Below, one piece after another: positions 8,711-16,737 of a DNA stretch of 64,000 bases; positions within the stretch are counted from its first letter, which is position 1, and every line of letters starts with the position of its first letter. The position numbers and the translations under genes are program-made. Under the pieces are notes generated by a model. That model did not search any database and had not been told where the DNA came from. It was given only the letters and a program-made list of their open reading frames with translations. Source of the DNA: Streptomyces sp. Edi2. Its GTDB lineage: Bacteria; Actinomycetota; Actinomycetes; Streptomycetales; Streptomycetaceae. Location: assembly GCF_040253635.1 (NCBI RefSeq), contig NZ_JBEJGX010000003.1, positions 2,480,001-2,544,000 of the forward strand, given 5' to 3'.

Positions 8711-8745
8711 CAGGTAAGCCTCAGATAAGTTAGGGCCGCCTTAGT
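8711..8745. promoter_or_regulatory. Iron-box-like site before efeO
   Basis: CAGGTAAGCCTCAGATAAGT followed by TAGGGCCGCCTTAG contains degenerate iron-box half-sites (AGGTAAGCCT, TTAGGG, CCTTAG). It lies 70-100 bp before the efeO start. Iron-dependent repression of the efe genes is expected from the family; binding here is inferred. The rest of 8470-8814 shows no gene. Confidence 0.55.
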
Positions 8746-8814
8746 GGCCATCTTCTTGACTGTTTATCGTTCGCGTAGTCCTTCTGTTCCACCCGAGCCC
8801 GCCTGGAGCCCCGT

Positions 8815-9966
8815 ATGCGAGCCCATCGCTCCTCCGTCGTCGTCGCCCTCGCCGCGGCCACGGCCGTCACCGCCGTCGCCGGCTGCGCCGCGAAGAACGA
8901 CGGTAAGGGGGGCGGCAAAGGCGCCGTCGAGGTGACCGCGACCGACTCCAGCTGCGAGCTCTCCACCAAGGAGTTCCCTGCCGGACATGTCCGGTTCGCG
9001 GTGCAGAACAAGGGCTCCAAGGTCACCGAGGTGTACGTCTACGCGCCCGGCGACCGGATCGTGACCGAGCGGGAGAACATCGGCCCCGGCACCAGCGCGG
9101 AGATCACCGCGGAGATCAAGGCCGGTGCGTACGAGGTCGCCTGCAAGCCCGGCATGAAGGGCCACGGCATCCGCCAGAAGGTGACCGCCGGCGGCAAGGG
9201 CACGAACGCCAAGCGCGACCCCAAGCTGGATGCCGCGGTCGCCGCGTACCGCACCTACGTCCAGGAGCAGGCCGACCAGACGCTCCCGGCGGCGCAGAAG
9301 TTCGCCGACGCGGTCAAGAGCGGCGATGTCGAGGCCGCCAAGAAGGCCTACGCCCACTCGCGGGTGGGCTGGGAGCGCACCGAGCCGGTCGCCGAGTCGT
9401 TCGGTGACATCGACCCCAAGGTCGATGTGCGCGCCGACGGTGTGGAGAAGGGCCAGAAGTGGACCGGTTGGCACAAGCTGGAGAAGTCCCTGTGGGAGGA
9501 GAAGAAGATCTCCGGGGACGACAAGAAGCTCGCCGGTCAGCTCATCACCGATCTCAAGGACTGGCAGAAGCGGGTCGCCAAGGCCGAGATCACCCCGACC
9601 AGCATGGCCAACGGCGCCAAGGAGCTGCTGGACGAGGTGGCCACCGGCAAGGTCACCGGTGAGGAAGAGCGCTACAGCCACACCGACCTGGTCGACTTCC
9701 AGGGCAATGTCGAGGGTGCCGAGAAGGCGTACGAGCTGCTGAAGCCGGTCGTCGGCAAGAACGACCCGGCGCTCGCCAAGGAGCTGGACAAGCAGTTCAA
9801 GACGATCCGCACGCTGCTCGACGACCACCGCGACAGCAAGTCCGCCGACGGCTTCGCCTCCTACGACACCGTCGGCAAGGACGACCGCAAGAAGCTCTCC
9901 GACGGCGTCAACGCGCTGGCGGAGCCGCTGTCGAAGCTGGCCGCCGCAGTGGCCACCACCAAGTAG
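8815..9966 (+). CDS. efeO: Iron uptake lipoprotein EfeO (cupredoxin plus M75 domain)
   Basis: The product is a 383-aa exported lipoprotein of the EfeUOB ferrous-iron system. The signal peptide ends in an AGC lipobox (Cys24). A cupredoxin-like N-domain follows (VTATDSSCELSTKEFPAGHV). The rest is an M75 peptidase-like helical domain with the metal HxxE motif in GWHKLEKSLW. The ATG at 8815 leads directly into the signal peptide. efeB begins 23 bp after its stop, so it heads an operon with efeB, efeU and a lipoprotein. Confidence 0.94.
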   Translation: MRAHRSSVVVALAAATAVTAVAGCAAKNDGKGGGKGAVEVTATDSSCELSTKEFPAGHVRFAVQNKGSKVTEVYVYAPGDRIVTERENIGPGTSAEITAEIKAGAYEVACKPGMKGHGIRQKVTAGGKGTNAKRDPKLDAAVAAYRTYVQEQADQTLPAAQKFADAVKSGDVEAAKKAYAHSRVGWERTEPVAESFGDIDPKVDVRADGVEKGQKWTGWHKLEKSLWEEKKISGDDKKLAGQLITDLKDWQKRVAKAEITPTSMANGAKELLDEVATGKVTGEEERYSHTDLVDFQGNVEGAEKAYELLKPVVGKNDPALAKELDKQFKTIRTLLDDHRDSKSADGFASYDTVGKDDRKKLSDGVNALAEPLSKLAAAVATTK

Positions 9967-9989
9967 TCCGCCGCGGGCGAGGGAGCACG

Positions 9990-11381
9990 ATGACGCAGGA
10001 CGAGGGCACGACCGGCGACGGCACGACCGCCGAGAGCCGCGCCACCACTGAGGGCGGCACGGCCGCTGGCGACGGCGCGGCCACGCGGACCGACGCCCCC
10101 GGCACGGCCACGCAGACCGCCGGCGGGCGCGCCCCGTCCCGGCGTTCGCTGCTCGGCTGGGGAGGCGCGGGCCTGGCGCTGGGCGCGGTCGCGGCCGGCG
10201 GCACGGCGGCGGCGCTGCGCACCGGCGGCGACGCCCAGCCGGCCGGCGCGGACGCGACCTCGCGCTCCGCGATTCCTTTCCGCGGCAGGCATCAGGCGGG
10301 CATCGCGAGCGCCGTCCAGGACCGGCTGCACTTCGCCTCGTTCGACGTCACCACCGACGACCGCGACGAGCTGATCGCGCTGCTCAAGGAGTGGACGAAG
10401 GCGGCGGCGCGGATGACGGCCGGGGACCCGGTCGGCGACGGCGCGGTCGGCGCGCTCGCGGAGGCCCCGCCGGACGACACCGGTGAAGCGCTCGGGCTGC
10501 CGCCGTCCCGGCTCACCCTCACCTTCGGCATCGGCCCGACGCTGTTCGAGAAGGACGGCAAGGACCGGTTCGGCATCAAGGCCCGGCGCCCCGATGCCCT
10601 GATCGATCTGCCGCAGTTCCCCGGCGACAACCTCGACAAGGCGCGCAGCGACGGCGATCTGTGCGTCCAGGCGTGCGCGGACGACCCGCAGGTGGCGGTG
10701 CACGCGATCCGCAACCTGGCCCGGATCGGCTTCGGCAAGGTCGCGATCCGCTGGTCGCAGCTGGGCTTCGGCAAGACCTCCTCGACGACGCCGGACGCGC
10801 AGACGCCGCGCAATATGTTCGGCTTCAAGGACGGCACCCACAACCTGGCGGGCACCGACACCGCCGCGCTCGACAAGCACGTCTGGGTCGCGGACGGCGA
10901 GGCGAAGGGCAAGGAGAGCTGGATGGCCGGCGGCTCCTACCTCGTCGCGCGCCGGATCCGGATGCACATCGAGACCTGGGACCGCACCTCGCGCAAGGAG
11001 CAGGAGGACATCTTCGGCCGGGACAAGGGCGAGGGTGCGCCGGTGGGCAGGAAGCACGAGCGCGACACCCCGCATCTGAAGTCGATGCTGCCCACCGCCC
11101 ATGTCCGCCTCGCGCACCCGGACTCCAACGGCGGGATTCGCATCCTGCGCCGCGGCTACTCCTTCACGGACGGCACGGACGGCCTGGGGCGGCTGGACGC
11201 GGGGCTGTTCTTCCTCGCCTACCAGCGGGACGTACGCCACGGTTTTGTGCCCCTCCAGCAGCGGCTGGCGGCCAACGACGCGCTCAACGAATACATCCAG
11301 CACGTCGGTTCAGCGGTCTTCGCGGTGCCGCCGGGCGTCCGGAACGCGGACGACTGGTGGGGCCGGGAGCTGTTCGCCTGA
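9990..11381 (+). CDS. efeB: Tat-exported DyP-type peroxidase EfeB
   Basis: The product is a 463-aa deferrochelatase/heme peroxidase acting outside the membrane with EfeO and EfeU. A long low-complexity leader precedes the twin-arginine signal SRRSLLGWGGAGLALG (Arg51-Arg52). The DyP signature GFKDGT is at 278-283, with Asp281 as the distal catalytic residue. GAGCGAGGGAGC lies just before the ATG. Length is slightly above the family because of the leader. Confidence 0.95.
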   Translation: MTQDEGTTGDGTTAESRATTEGGTAAGDGAATRTDAPGTATQTAGGRAPSRRSLLGWGGAGLALGAVAAGGTAAALRTGGDAQPAGADATSRSAIPFRGRHQAGIASAVQDRLHFASFDVTTDDRDELIALLKEWTKAAARMTAGDPVGDGAVGALAEAPPDDTGEALGLPPSRLTLTFGIGPTLFEKDGKDRFGIKARRPDALIDLPQFPGDNLDKARSDGDLCVQACADDPQVAVHAIRNLARIGFGKVAIRWSQLGFGKTSSTTPDAQTPRNMFGFKDGTHNLAGTDTAALDKHVWVADGEAKGKESWMAGGSYLVARRIRMHIETWDRTSRKEQEDIFGRDKGEGAPVGRKHERDTPHLKSMLPTAHVRLAHPDSNGGIRILRRGYSFTDGTDGLGRLDAGLFFLAYQRDVRHGFVPLQQRLAANDALNEYIQHVGSAVFAVPPGVRNADDWWGRELFA

Positions 11382-11492
11382 CACCGTCGTCACCACCGAC
11401 ACCATCGACACCGCCGACATCATCGACACCCGCAGACGCCGGGAAGCAGGGCGTCGGCCCATGAAGGACATGAAGGAAGGGAAGGAACCGGC

Positions 11493-12494
11493 GTGTTCGG
11501 CAACTACCTGATCGGTCTGCGCGAGGGCCTGGAAGCCAGTCTCGTCGTCTGCATCCTCATCGCCTATCTGGTCAAGACCGGGCGGCGGGAGGCGCTGCGT
11601 CCGGTCTGGCTCGGGATCACGCTCGCCGTGGTGCTGTCGTTCGCGTTCGGTGCGGCGCTGCAGTTCGGGTCGCAGACCCTGACCTTCAAGGCGCAGGAAG
11701 CGCTGGGCGGTTCGCTGTCGATCATCGCGGTCGGCCTGGTGACGTGGATGGTCTTCTGGATGCGGCGCACCGCGCGGCATCTGAAGAAGGAGCTGCACGG
11801 CAAGCTGGACGCGGCGCTGCAGATGGGCACCGTGGCGCTGGTGGTCACCGCGTTCCTGTCGGTGGGCCGCGAGGGCCTGGAGACCGCGCTGTTCATCTGG
11901 ACCGCCGCGCAGTCCGCCAACGACGGTGTCCGGCCGCTGATCGGGGCGCTTCTGGGCCTGCTGACGGCGGTGCTGCTGGGCTGGCTGTTCTACCGCGGTG
12001 CGGTGCGGATCAACCTGGCGAAGTTCTTCACCTGGACCGGCGGCATGCTGGTGGTGGTCGCGGCGGGCGTGCTGGCGTACGGCTTCCACGATCTGCAGGA
12101 GGCGGACCTCCTGCCGGGGCTGGCCTCGCAGGCGTTCGACATCAGCGACCTGATCCCGGCCGACAGCTGGTACGGCACCCTGCTGAAGGGCATCTTCAAC
12201 TTCCAGCCGGACCCGACCGTTCTTCAGGTCACGGTGTGGGCTCTGTATCTCATCCCCACGCTCACGATCTTCTTCGCCCCCGGTAGGGTGGCGCCGAATC
12301 GTGCCACCCCGGCGGCCGCCCCGTCCGCCCCGGTCGCCCCGGTCGCCCCGAAGGAGCCCGAGCCCCATGACACGCAGGTCGCCGTTCCGGGTGCCCGCAA
12401 CACTGACGTCGGCAGTGGCGGCGATGGTGATAGTGAGCGGGTGCATGACGGTGCACGGCGAGAGGGAGATGCTGCCGGCGGTGTCGAAGGCTGA
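11493..12494 (+). CDS. efeU: Iron permease EfeU (FTR1 family)
   Basis: The product is a polytopic membrane permease for ferrous/ferric iron. Two REGLE motifs, the iron-binding signature of FTR1/EfeU proteins, are seen as LREGLEAS and GREGLETAL. Hydrophobic spans continue to about residue 265 (YLIPTLTIFFAP). The last 65 or so residues are Pro/Ala- and Glu-rich and overlap the next gene by 128 bp in another frame, which is unusual. The true C-terminus may be shorter, with a base error or frameshift near 12290. Start is GTG at 11493 after GAAGGAA. Confidence 0.92.
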   Translation: MFGNYLIGLREGLEASLVVCILIAYLVKTGRREALRPVWLGITLAVVLSFAFGAALQFGSQTLTFKAQEALGGSLSIIAVGLVTWMVFWMRRTARHLKKELHGKLDAALQMGTVALVVTAFLSVGREGLETALFIWTAAQSANDGVRPLIGALLGLLTAVLLGWLFYRGAVRINLAKFFTWTGGMLVVVAAGVLAYGFHDLQEADLLPGLASQAFDISDLIPADSWYGTLLKGIFNFQPDPTVLQVTVWALYLIPTLTIFFAPGRVAPNRATPAAAPSAPVAPVAPKEPEPHDTQVAVPGARNTDVGSGGDGDSERVHDGARREGDAAGGVEG

Positions 12495-13353
12495 GGGCAC
12501 CAAGGCGCTCACGCACTTCACCGAGAGCTTCAACAAGGCCAACCGTCAGCTCGATCCGGCGCTGAACCCCTCCTTCGAGGGGGGCGCGCTGCTCGCCATC
12601 GACCAGGCCGGGATAAAGGCGTCACACGCCCTGCAGCCGCACGGCAATCCGGGCTTCAAGGACCTGGCCTTCACGGATCCGCACTTCACCGTGCCCCAGC
12701 AGGCGGGCTGGCCGAAGTACTTCGTCGCGGACGCGGCCAGCAACCGTAAGAACGCCAGTGGCCAGAACACCCGCTGGTTCCTGGTGTTCAGCCGCAACGG
12801 CATCGACGAGCAGTGGCGCGCGGTGTATCTGGCGACGTTCGCGGACAACAAGGCCCCGGAGCTGAAGACGGACAAGAAGGGCTACGCGGAGGCCGTGCCC
12901 ACCGGCGCGAAGTCCCGTCTGTCGGTCGATCCGGGCAAGCTGAGCAGTACCTACGCGGACTACCTCAACACCGGCAAGGGCAGCACCTTCGCCTCGGGAC
13001 CGCAGACCGACGGCTGGCGGGCGCGGCGCGCCAAGGACGCCAACCGGGCCGGCCAGCGCATCATGTGGGAGGACTCGCCCGCGACCTATCCTCCGGTGGC
13101 GCTGCGGACGACGGACGGCGGTGCGCTGGTGTTCTTCTCGACCGTCTACCACCAGCAGCAGACGTTGTTCGCCGGGGCGACGATCTCGGTCGGGAAGCTG
13201 AAGGGCCTCGTGGAGGGGACGCCGAAGAAGACCAACCGGATGCTGTTCACCACGGTCTCCGGTCAGACGGTCAAGGTGCCCGCCAAGAGCGCCGGGGGGA
13301 AGGTCGCGGTCCTCAACCGGATCGAGGCGAAGACCGCGGTGAAGCCGCTGTAG
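12367..13353 (+). CDS. Putative lipoprotein downstream of efeU
   Basis: The product is 328 aa with a signal peptide ending in VSGC and a secreted domain of unknown function. The body is soluble, with WRFLVFSR-type strand segments (NTRWFLVFSRNGIDEQW) and DPHFTVPQQAGWPKYFVAD. AAGGAG lies 11 bases before the ATG. Its first 43 codons overlap the annotated end of efeU. Position at the end of the efe operon suggests surface iron handling, but no metal motif is obvious. Confidence 0.8.
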   Translation: MTRRSPFRVPATLTSAVAAMVIVSGCMTVHGEREMLPAVSKAEGTKALTHFTESFNKANRQLDPALNPSFEGGALLAIDQAGIKASHALQPHGNPGFKDLAFTDPHFTVPQQAGWPKYFVADAASNRKNASGQNTRWFLVFSRNGIDEQWRAVYLATFADNKAPELKTDKKGYAEAVPTGAKSRLSVDPGKLSSTYADYLNTGKGSTFASGPQTDGWRARRAKDANRAGQRIMWEDSPATYPPVALRTTDGGALVFFSTVYHQQQTLFAGATISVGKLKGLVEGTPKKTNRMLFTTVSGQTVKVPAKSAGGKVAVLNRIEAKTAVKPL

Positions 13354-13377
13354 CCGGCCGGGAATCCGCTCGTGCGC

Positions 13378-13409
13378 AAAGGGCCGTCGGGGTGACCCGG
13401 CGGCCCTTT
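13378..13409 (+). terminator. Rho-independent terminator after the efe operon
   Basis: AAAGGGCCG and CGGCCCTTT pair around an inner CGGG/CCCG stem with a GTGA loop. It lies 25 bp after the lipoprotein stop and before the convergent Prim-Pol gene, so it probably works in both directions. Confidence 0.85.
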
Positions 13410-13450
13410 CGGTGTGCGTACGGGGTGAGCGGAGGGGGTAGCGGGCCCGC

Positions 13451-14194
13451 TCAGCGGCCGATCGGCCAGGCCGCCGCCTCGTGGTGGTGCGGCTCGCGGT
13501 CGTTGAACTCCGCGCAGGCGTCGGTGAGCGATTCCAGCAGCGTCAGCGGGTCGGGCAGGGCCAGCTCGGGGCCGCGCAGCCAGCTCACCGCGGGCTGGTC
13601 GCCGGGCAGCGCCGAGGGCGGCAGCAGCACATAGCTGCCGCGGCAGTGCCAGCGCAGCCCCGGGTGCTCGTCCATGGTCTCGGGGTGGCAGTCCAGCTCG
13701 CAGGGCCACCACTCGTCCTCGTCGTCCGGGGTGCCGCGGGTGGCGGTGAAGAAGAGCATCCGGCCGTTGAAACCGGCGCCGCTGAGGGTGATCGGCCCGA
13801 CGTCGATACCCGCCGCGTCCAGCCGTCCCAGGGCGCTGCGGCCCGCCTCGGCGGGGACGTCCAGCACATCGTGGTTGATGCCGGTGGCGGTGATGAAGTT
13901 GGCCTGCGGGAGGGTGCGGACCCAGGCGGCGGCCTTGTCGCGGTCGGTGGTGGCGACGGTCTGCCAGCCGAACGAGACGGGATGGCGGGCGGGGGTGGGA
14001 CAGCCGATGCGTTCACAGGAACAGCCGTAGCCGGAGGGGTGCGCCGCCGGAGCCACCGGGAAGCCCGCGTCGGCCGCCGCCAGCAGCAGGTCCTCGCGGC
14101 TGCGCGCAGCCGCCGATCCCGTGTCCGTATCGCCGCCGTCCGATCCGCTCTTCGGCCGGCGCAGCCACTGGGAGAACCTGCTCTTGCGTTCCAT
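13451..14194 (-). CDS. Bifunctional primase/polymerase-like (Prim-Pol N-terminal) protein
   Basis: The product is 247 aa and resembles the stand-alone Prim-Pol-like proteins common in Streptomyces. Seen: a Cys cluster GCSCERIGCPTPARHP, the FGWQTVATTD segment, the FITATGINHDVLDVP strand and PSGYG near the start. Polymerase activity is not established for these short forms. The ATG at 14194 has GAGGGG five bases upstream. It converges on the efe operon and is followed upstream by a 160-bp gap to the TetR gene. Confidence 0.75.
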   Translation of the reverse strand: MERKSRFSQWLRRPKSGSDGGDTDTGSAAARSREDLLLAAADAGFPVAPAAHPSGYGCSCERIGCPTPARHPVSFGWQTVATTDRDKAAAWVRTLPQANFITATGINHDVLDVPAEAGRSALGRLDAAGIDVGPITLSGAGFNGRMLFFTATRGTPDDEDEWWPCELDCHPETMDEHPGLRWHCRGSYVLLPPSALPGDQPAVSWLRGPELALPDPLTLLESLTDACAEFNDREPHHHEAAAWPIGR

Positions 14195-14357
14195 CTATCC
14201 CCTCACTTCGAGCGGTGGTCTGGGATCAATGCTGCCACCATCCTGCGCCTCGGGTGACCGGTGTGGAGATCCGGGGTGAACGAAGGGCGGACCAATACCG
14301 GCAATTCAGGTCATCGACGACAGGATGCCGCCGCCGGCGCCCGGCCGGCCGGTGCGC

Positions 14358-14957
14358 TCAGCCGCGTGGCCGCAGGCCGCGCAGCACCTGGTCGACAAGG
14401 GTGTCGACAAAGTCGTAGGTCAATTCGCCGGTACGCATCAGCCAGCGCTGTGAGAAGGGACTCAGCAGCATCTCGACGGCGATCCGCACATCGACGCCGT
14501 CGGCGATCTCGCCGGCCTCCCGAGCTGCCCGCAGCCGGTCGACGTAGACCTGGATGCCGGGCTCCATCAGCCGCGCGACGAAGGTACGGGAAAGCTCCTC
14601 GTCGTTGGCGCCGGCGGCCGCGAGGGCGCGATAAGGGGCCTGGAACGCCGGATCGTTGAATTCGTCGACCGTGGCACGCAGCACGAACTTCAGGTCCGCG
14701 GCCAGGTCGCCGGTGTCCGGGAGACCCTGCGCGGAGTAGTCGTCGACGCCGACGGTGAAGGCATCCAGCAGGACGGCGGCCTTGGAGGGCCACCAGCGGT
14801 AGATCGTCTGCTTGCCGACCCCGGCCCGGGAGGCGACGCCTTCGATCGTGAGCTTGTCGTAGCCCACCTCACCGACGAGGGCGAGGGCGGCATCGAAGAT
14901 CGCCCGGCGGGAGCGTTCGCTGCGGCGGGTGGGGTCGGGGGCTGCTTTGTCGGCCAT
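14358..14957 (-). CDS. TetR/AcrR family repressor
   Basis: The product is 199 aa with a clear N-terminal TetR helix-turn-helix (AIFDAALALVGEVGYDKLTI, then GVASRAGVGKQTIYRWWPSK) and a helical ligand domain. Start is the ATG at 14957. Three matching palindromes lie between it and the divergent 58-aa gene. The first is only 26 bp before the start codon, so autorepression is very likely. No efflux pump or enzyme is divergently placed, unlike most TetR neighbourhoods. Confidence 0.93.
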   Translation of the reverse strand: MADKAAPDPTRRSERSRRAIFDAALALVGEVGYDKLTIEGVASRAGVGKQTIYRWWPSKAAVLLDAFTVGVDDYSAQGLPDTGDLAADLKFVLRATVDEFNDPAFQAPYRALAAAGANDEELSRTFVARLMEPGIQVYVDRLRAAREAGEIADGVDVRIAVEMLLSPFSQRWLMRTGELTYDFVDTLVDQVLRGLRPRG

Positions 14958-14982
14958 GCGGCGAAGTCTAGCCAGAGGGAGG

Positions 14983-15052
14983 CGAGACGTATCGTCTTGA
15001 CGAGACGAACCGTCTCGCCCATGATGAATGGCGAGCGAGACGGTCCGTCTCG
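14983..15052. promoter_or_regulatory. Three tandem TetR operators (CGAGACGnnnCGTCTCG)
   Basis: Site 1 at 14983-14999 has one mismatch. Site 2 at 15001-15017 and site 3 at 15036-15052 are perfect 7+3+7 palindromes. Sites 1 and 2 are centred 18 bp apart and site 3 is 35 bp further. They fill the start-to-start region of the TetR gene and the small divergent gene. Confidence 0.85.
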
Positions 15053-15118
15053 TTCGGTGCGGAGGAAAAGGCTGCAGAGGAAGAGCTCAAGAGGAAAGCG
15101 ACGAGGAAGGGGAATTCC

Positions 15119-15295
15119 ATGAGCAAGGGAAACGCGGGCGGGATGCTCGGGGTCGGCGGCACCCGCGCCAAGCTCTCGCGCGGCGCGCTGCGCGGCGGCG
15201 GCACCGCGGACCGCGGCGGCCGGGGGCGGCTCGATGCCCAGGAAAGGCGCCGTGAGCTGCTGCGCAGGTTCCAGGAGCGGGCGCAGGAGGAGTGA
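15119..15295 (+). CDS. 58-aa conserved Streptomyces protein (DUF6243-like)
   Basis: A short basic protein: MSKGNAGGMLGVGGTRAKLS begins it, a Gly/Arg-rich middle follows, and the C-terminus is a charged helix (LDAQERRRELLRRFQERAQ). The GxGGTRxxLSRxxLRG pattern matches my memory of DUF6243, whose function is unknown. GAGGAAGGGG lies upstream of the ATG. It is the only gene divergent from the TetR repressor, so it should be the regulated target. Confidence 0.65.
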   Translation: MSKGNAGGMLGVGGTRAKLSRGALRGGGTADRGGRGRLDAQERRRELLRRFQERAQEE

Positions 15296-15516
15296 ACCGG
15301 GGACCACCCCGAACGGTGCACGGGTCCGCGGGAGCCGGGCCGCGCCGACCCGGCTGTTCCCCGACGCGCTGCTCGCCGGCCCGGCCGATGCGGCGGCGTT
15401 CGGGCTGAACGCGGTGTCATCCCGCGGGGGCGGGTGCGGCGCCGTGGGGGTTCCCGGGGTTCGCCTTCGGCGGGAGGGGGTGGGGTGGGCTGTGGCCCCG
15501 AGTGCGTGGGTGGTGC

Positions 15517-15593
15517 GGTGCCGGGGGCTCCGGGGCGTGGTGCCGGACTGCTTCGCTTTACGTCCGGCACCACGCCCCTCCGCCCCCGGCACC
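15517..15593. terminator. Very strong 77-nt hairpin
   Basis: Outer arms GGTGCCGGGGGC/GCCCCCGGCACC (12 bp) and inner arms GGGGCGTGGTGCCGGAC/GTCCGGCACCACGCCCC (17 bp) are both perfect. They are separated by a symmetric TCC/TCC internal loop and closed by a 13-nt loop. It sits between the 58-aa gene and the convergent rsm22-like gene, so a bidirectional terminator is the simplest reading. There is no U run. The rest of 15296-15688 contains no convincing gene. Confidence 0.75.
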
Positions 15594-15688
15594 TCGCGTT
15601 CGCGTGGGGGCCGCAGTCCGGTGGGACAGGAGGGTCAGGCAGGGACGGGCCCGGTGGGGGTGGGCTCAGGACCGCCGCGAGGGTGCGG

Positions 15689-16678
15689 TCAGGACCAGTC
15701 GTCGCCCCAGGAGGCGTCGCGGGCGGCGCGGTAGTGGGTGCCGTGCCGCTTGGTCACCGTGGTGCGCTGCAGGCCGTCCTGCGTCGTGCAGAGGTCCAGG
15801 AGGACCTGGCCCTTGCGGAGTTGGGGCTTGCGGATGATGCGGGCGGGGGCGGGGGTGGCGTCGAGGGTGGTCGCGGCCACGTAGCTGAACTTTTCGTCCT
15901 CGTACGGGAGGGTGCCGCCCTTCACCTGGCGGTGGAGCGAGGAGCGGTTGACCCGGGCGGCGAAGTGGCACCAGTCTCCCCCAGCTGCCGCTGGGGGCTC
16001 CCCCGCCCCGGGGACAAGCGGGACGATCGGGCAGGTGTCGCCGTGCGGGCAGGGGGCGACGATGCGCAATCCGGCCTCGGTGAGCTGGGTGCGGGCCTCG
16101 CGGATGCGGAGGTAGCCCTCGGGGGTGCCGGGTTCGATCAGGACGACGGTACGGGCCGCGGTGGCCGCCGCGGCGACGACAGCGCGGCGGTCCTCGGGGC
16201 GCAGCTCCCCCAGGACGTAGGAGACGGTGACCAGGTCCGTGCCGGCGGGGACCGCCAGGCCCTCGCCGATGGTCGCCCGCTGCCAGGTGGTGTCGGGGAG
16301 GGTCTTGGCGGCCAGTTCCCTGCCGAGGTCGAGGGCGGGCTGTGCCCAGTCCAGGACGGTGCTGCGGGGGCCTTCCCAGATGGCCGCGGTGGCCCAGGTG
16401 GCGGCGCCGGTGCCACCGCCGATGTCGACATGGGTGGCCGGGGACCAGTCCGGGACCCGCGCGGCGAACGCGGCCAGCGCCGCCCGTACCGCCTCGAAGG
16501 TGGCCGGCATGCGGTAGGCGGCGTACGCGGCCACATCCGCGCGGTCGCGCAGGACCGGGGCGTCGGTGGGGGTACGTCCCCGGTAGTTGGCGATCAGCCG
16601 CTCGACGGCCTGCGCGGCCTGTTTGGGCGGCAGGCCGTCGAGCAGGCCCGCCAGCGCGGCGCGCAGTTCCTCGTGCAT
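15689..16678 (-). CDS. Rsm22-like small ribosomal subunit protein (methyltransferase fold)
   Basis: The product is 329 aa and resembles Rsm22 (mitochondrial/bacterial ribosome assembly). Its methyltransferase-like core has the SAM-loop-like VDIGGGTGAATWA and the later motif VSYVLGELRPEDR. A Cys set typical of the family follows (CPHGDTCPI, then WCHFAARV), probably for an Fe-S cluster. A short GC palindrome inside the gene adds about 15 residues between these cysteines. Start ATG at 16678 lacks a strong ribosome site. Confidence 0.88.
   Translation of the reverse strand: MHEELRAALAGLLDGLPPKQAAQAVERLIANYRGRTPTDAPVLRDRADVAAYAAYRMPATFEAVRAALAAFAARVPDWSPATHVDIGGGTGAATWATAAIWEGPRSTVLDWAQPALDLGRELAAKTLPDTTWQRATIGEGLAVPAGTDLVTVSYVLGELRPEDRRAVVAAAATAARTVVLIEPGTPEGYLRIREARTQLTEAGLRIVAPCPHGDTCPIVPLVPGAGEPPAAAGGDWCHFAARVNRSSLHRQVKGGTLPYEDEKFSYVAATTLDATPAPARIIRKPQLRKGQVLLDLCTTQDGLQRTTVTKRHGTHYRAARDASWGDDWS
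15978..15997. repeat. Small palindrome inserted inside the rsm22-like gene
   Basis: CCCCCAGC-TGCC-GCTGGGGG is a perfect 8-bp stem within coding sequence. It encodes the low-complexity EPPAAAGG between CPI and DWCHF. It resembles the C5-type interspersed palindromes seen between genes (compare 6972-7003) and keeps the frame. Confidence 0.55.
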
Positions 16679-16737
16679 GGGGGAAATTCTACGGGGCCCG
16701 GTGGGATGCCATGTCTGGTCCATGGACGCCTGCCCGG

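Noticed and set aside
15296..15430. Methyltransferase-like fragment (TRLFPDALLAGPADAAAFGL)
   Set aside because: Only about 20 residues resemble the family start and the frame then becomes low-complexity; not enough to call a pseudogene.
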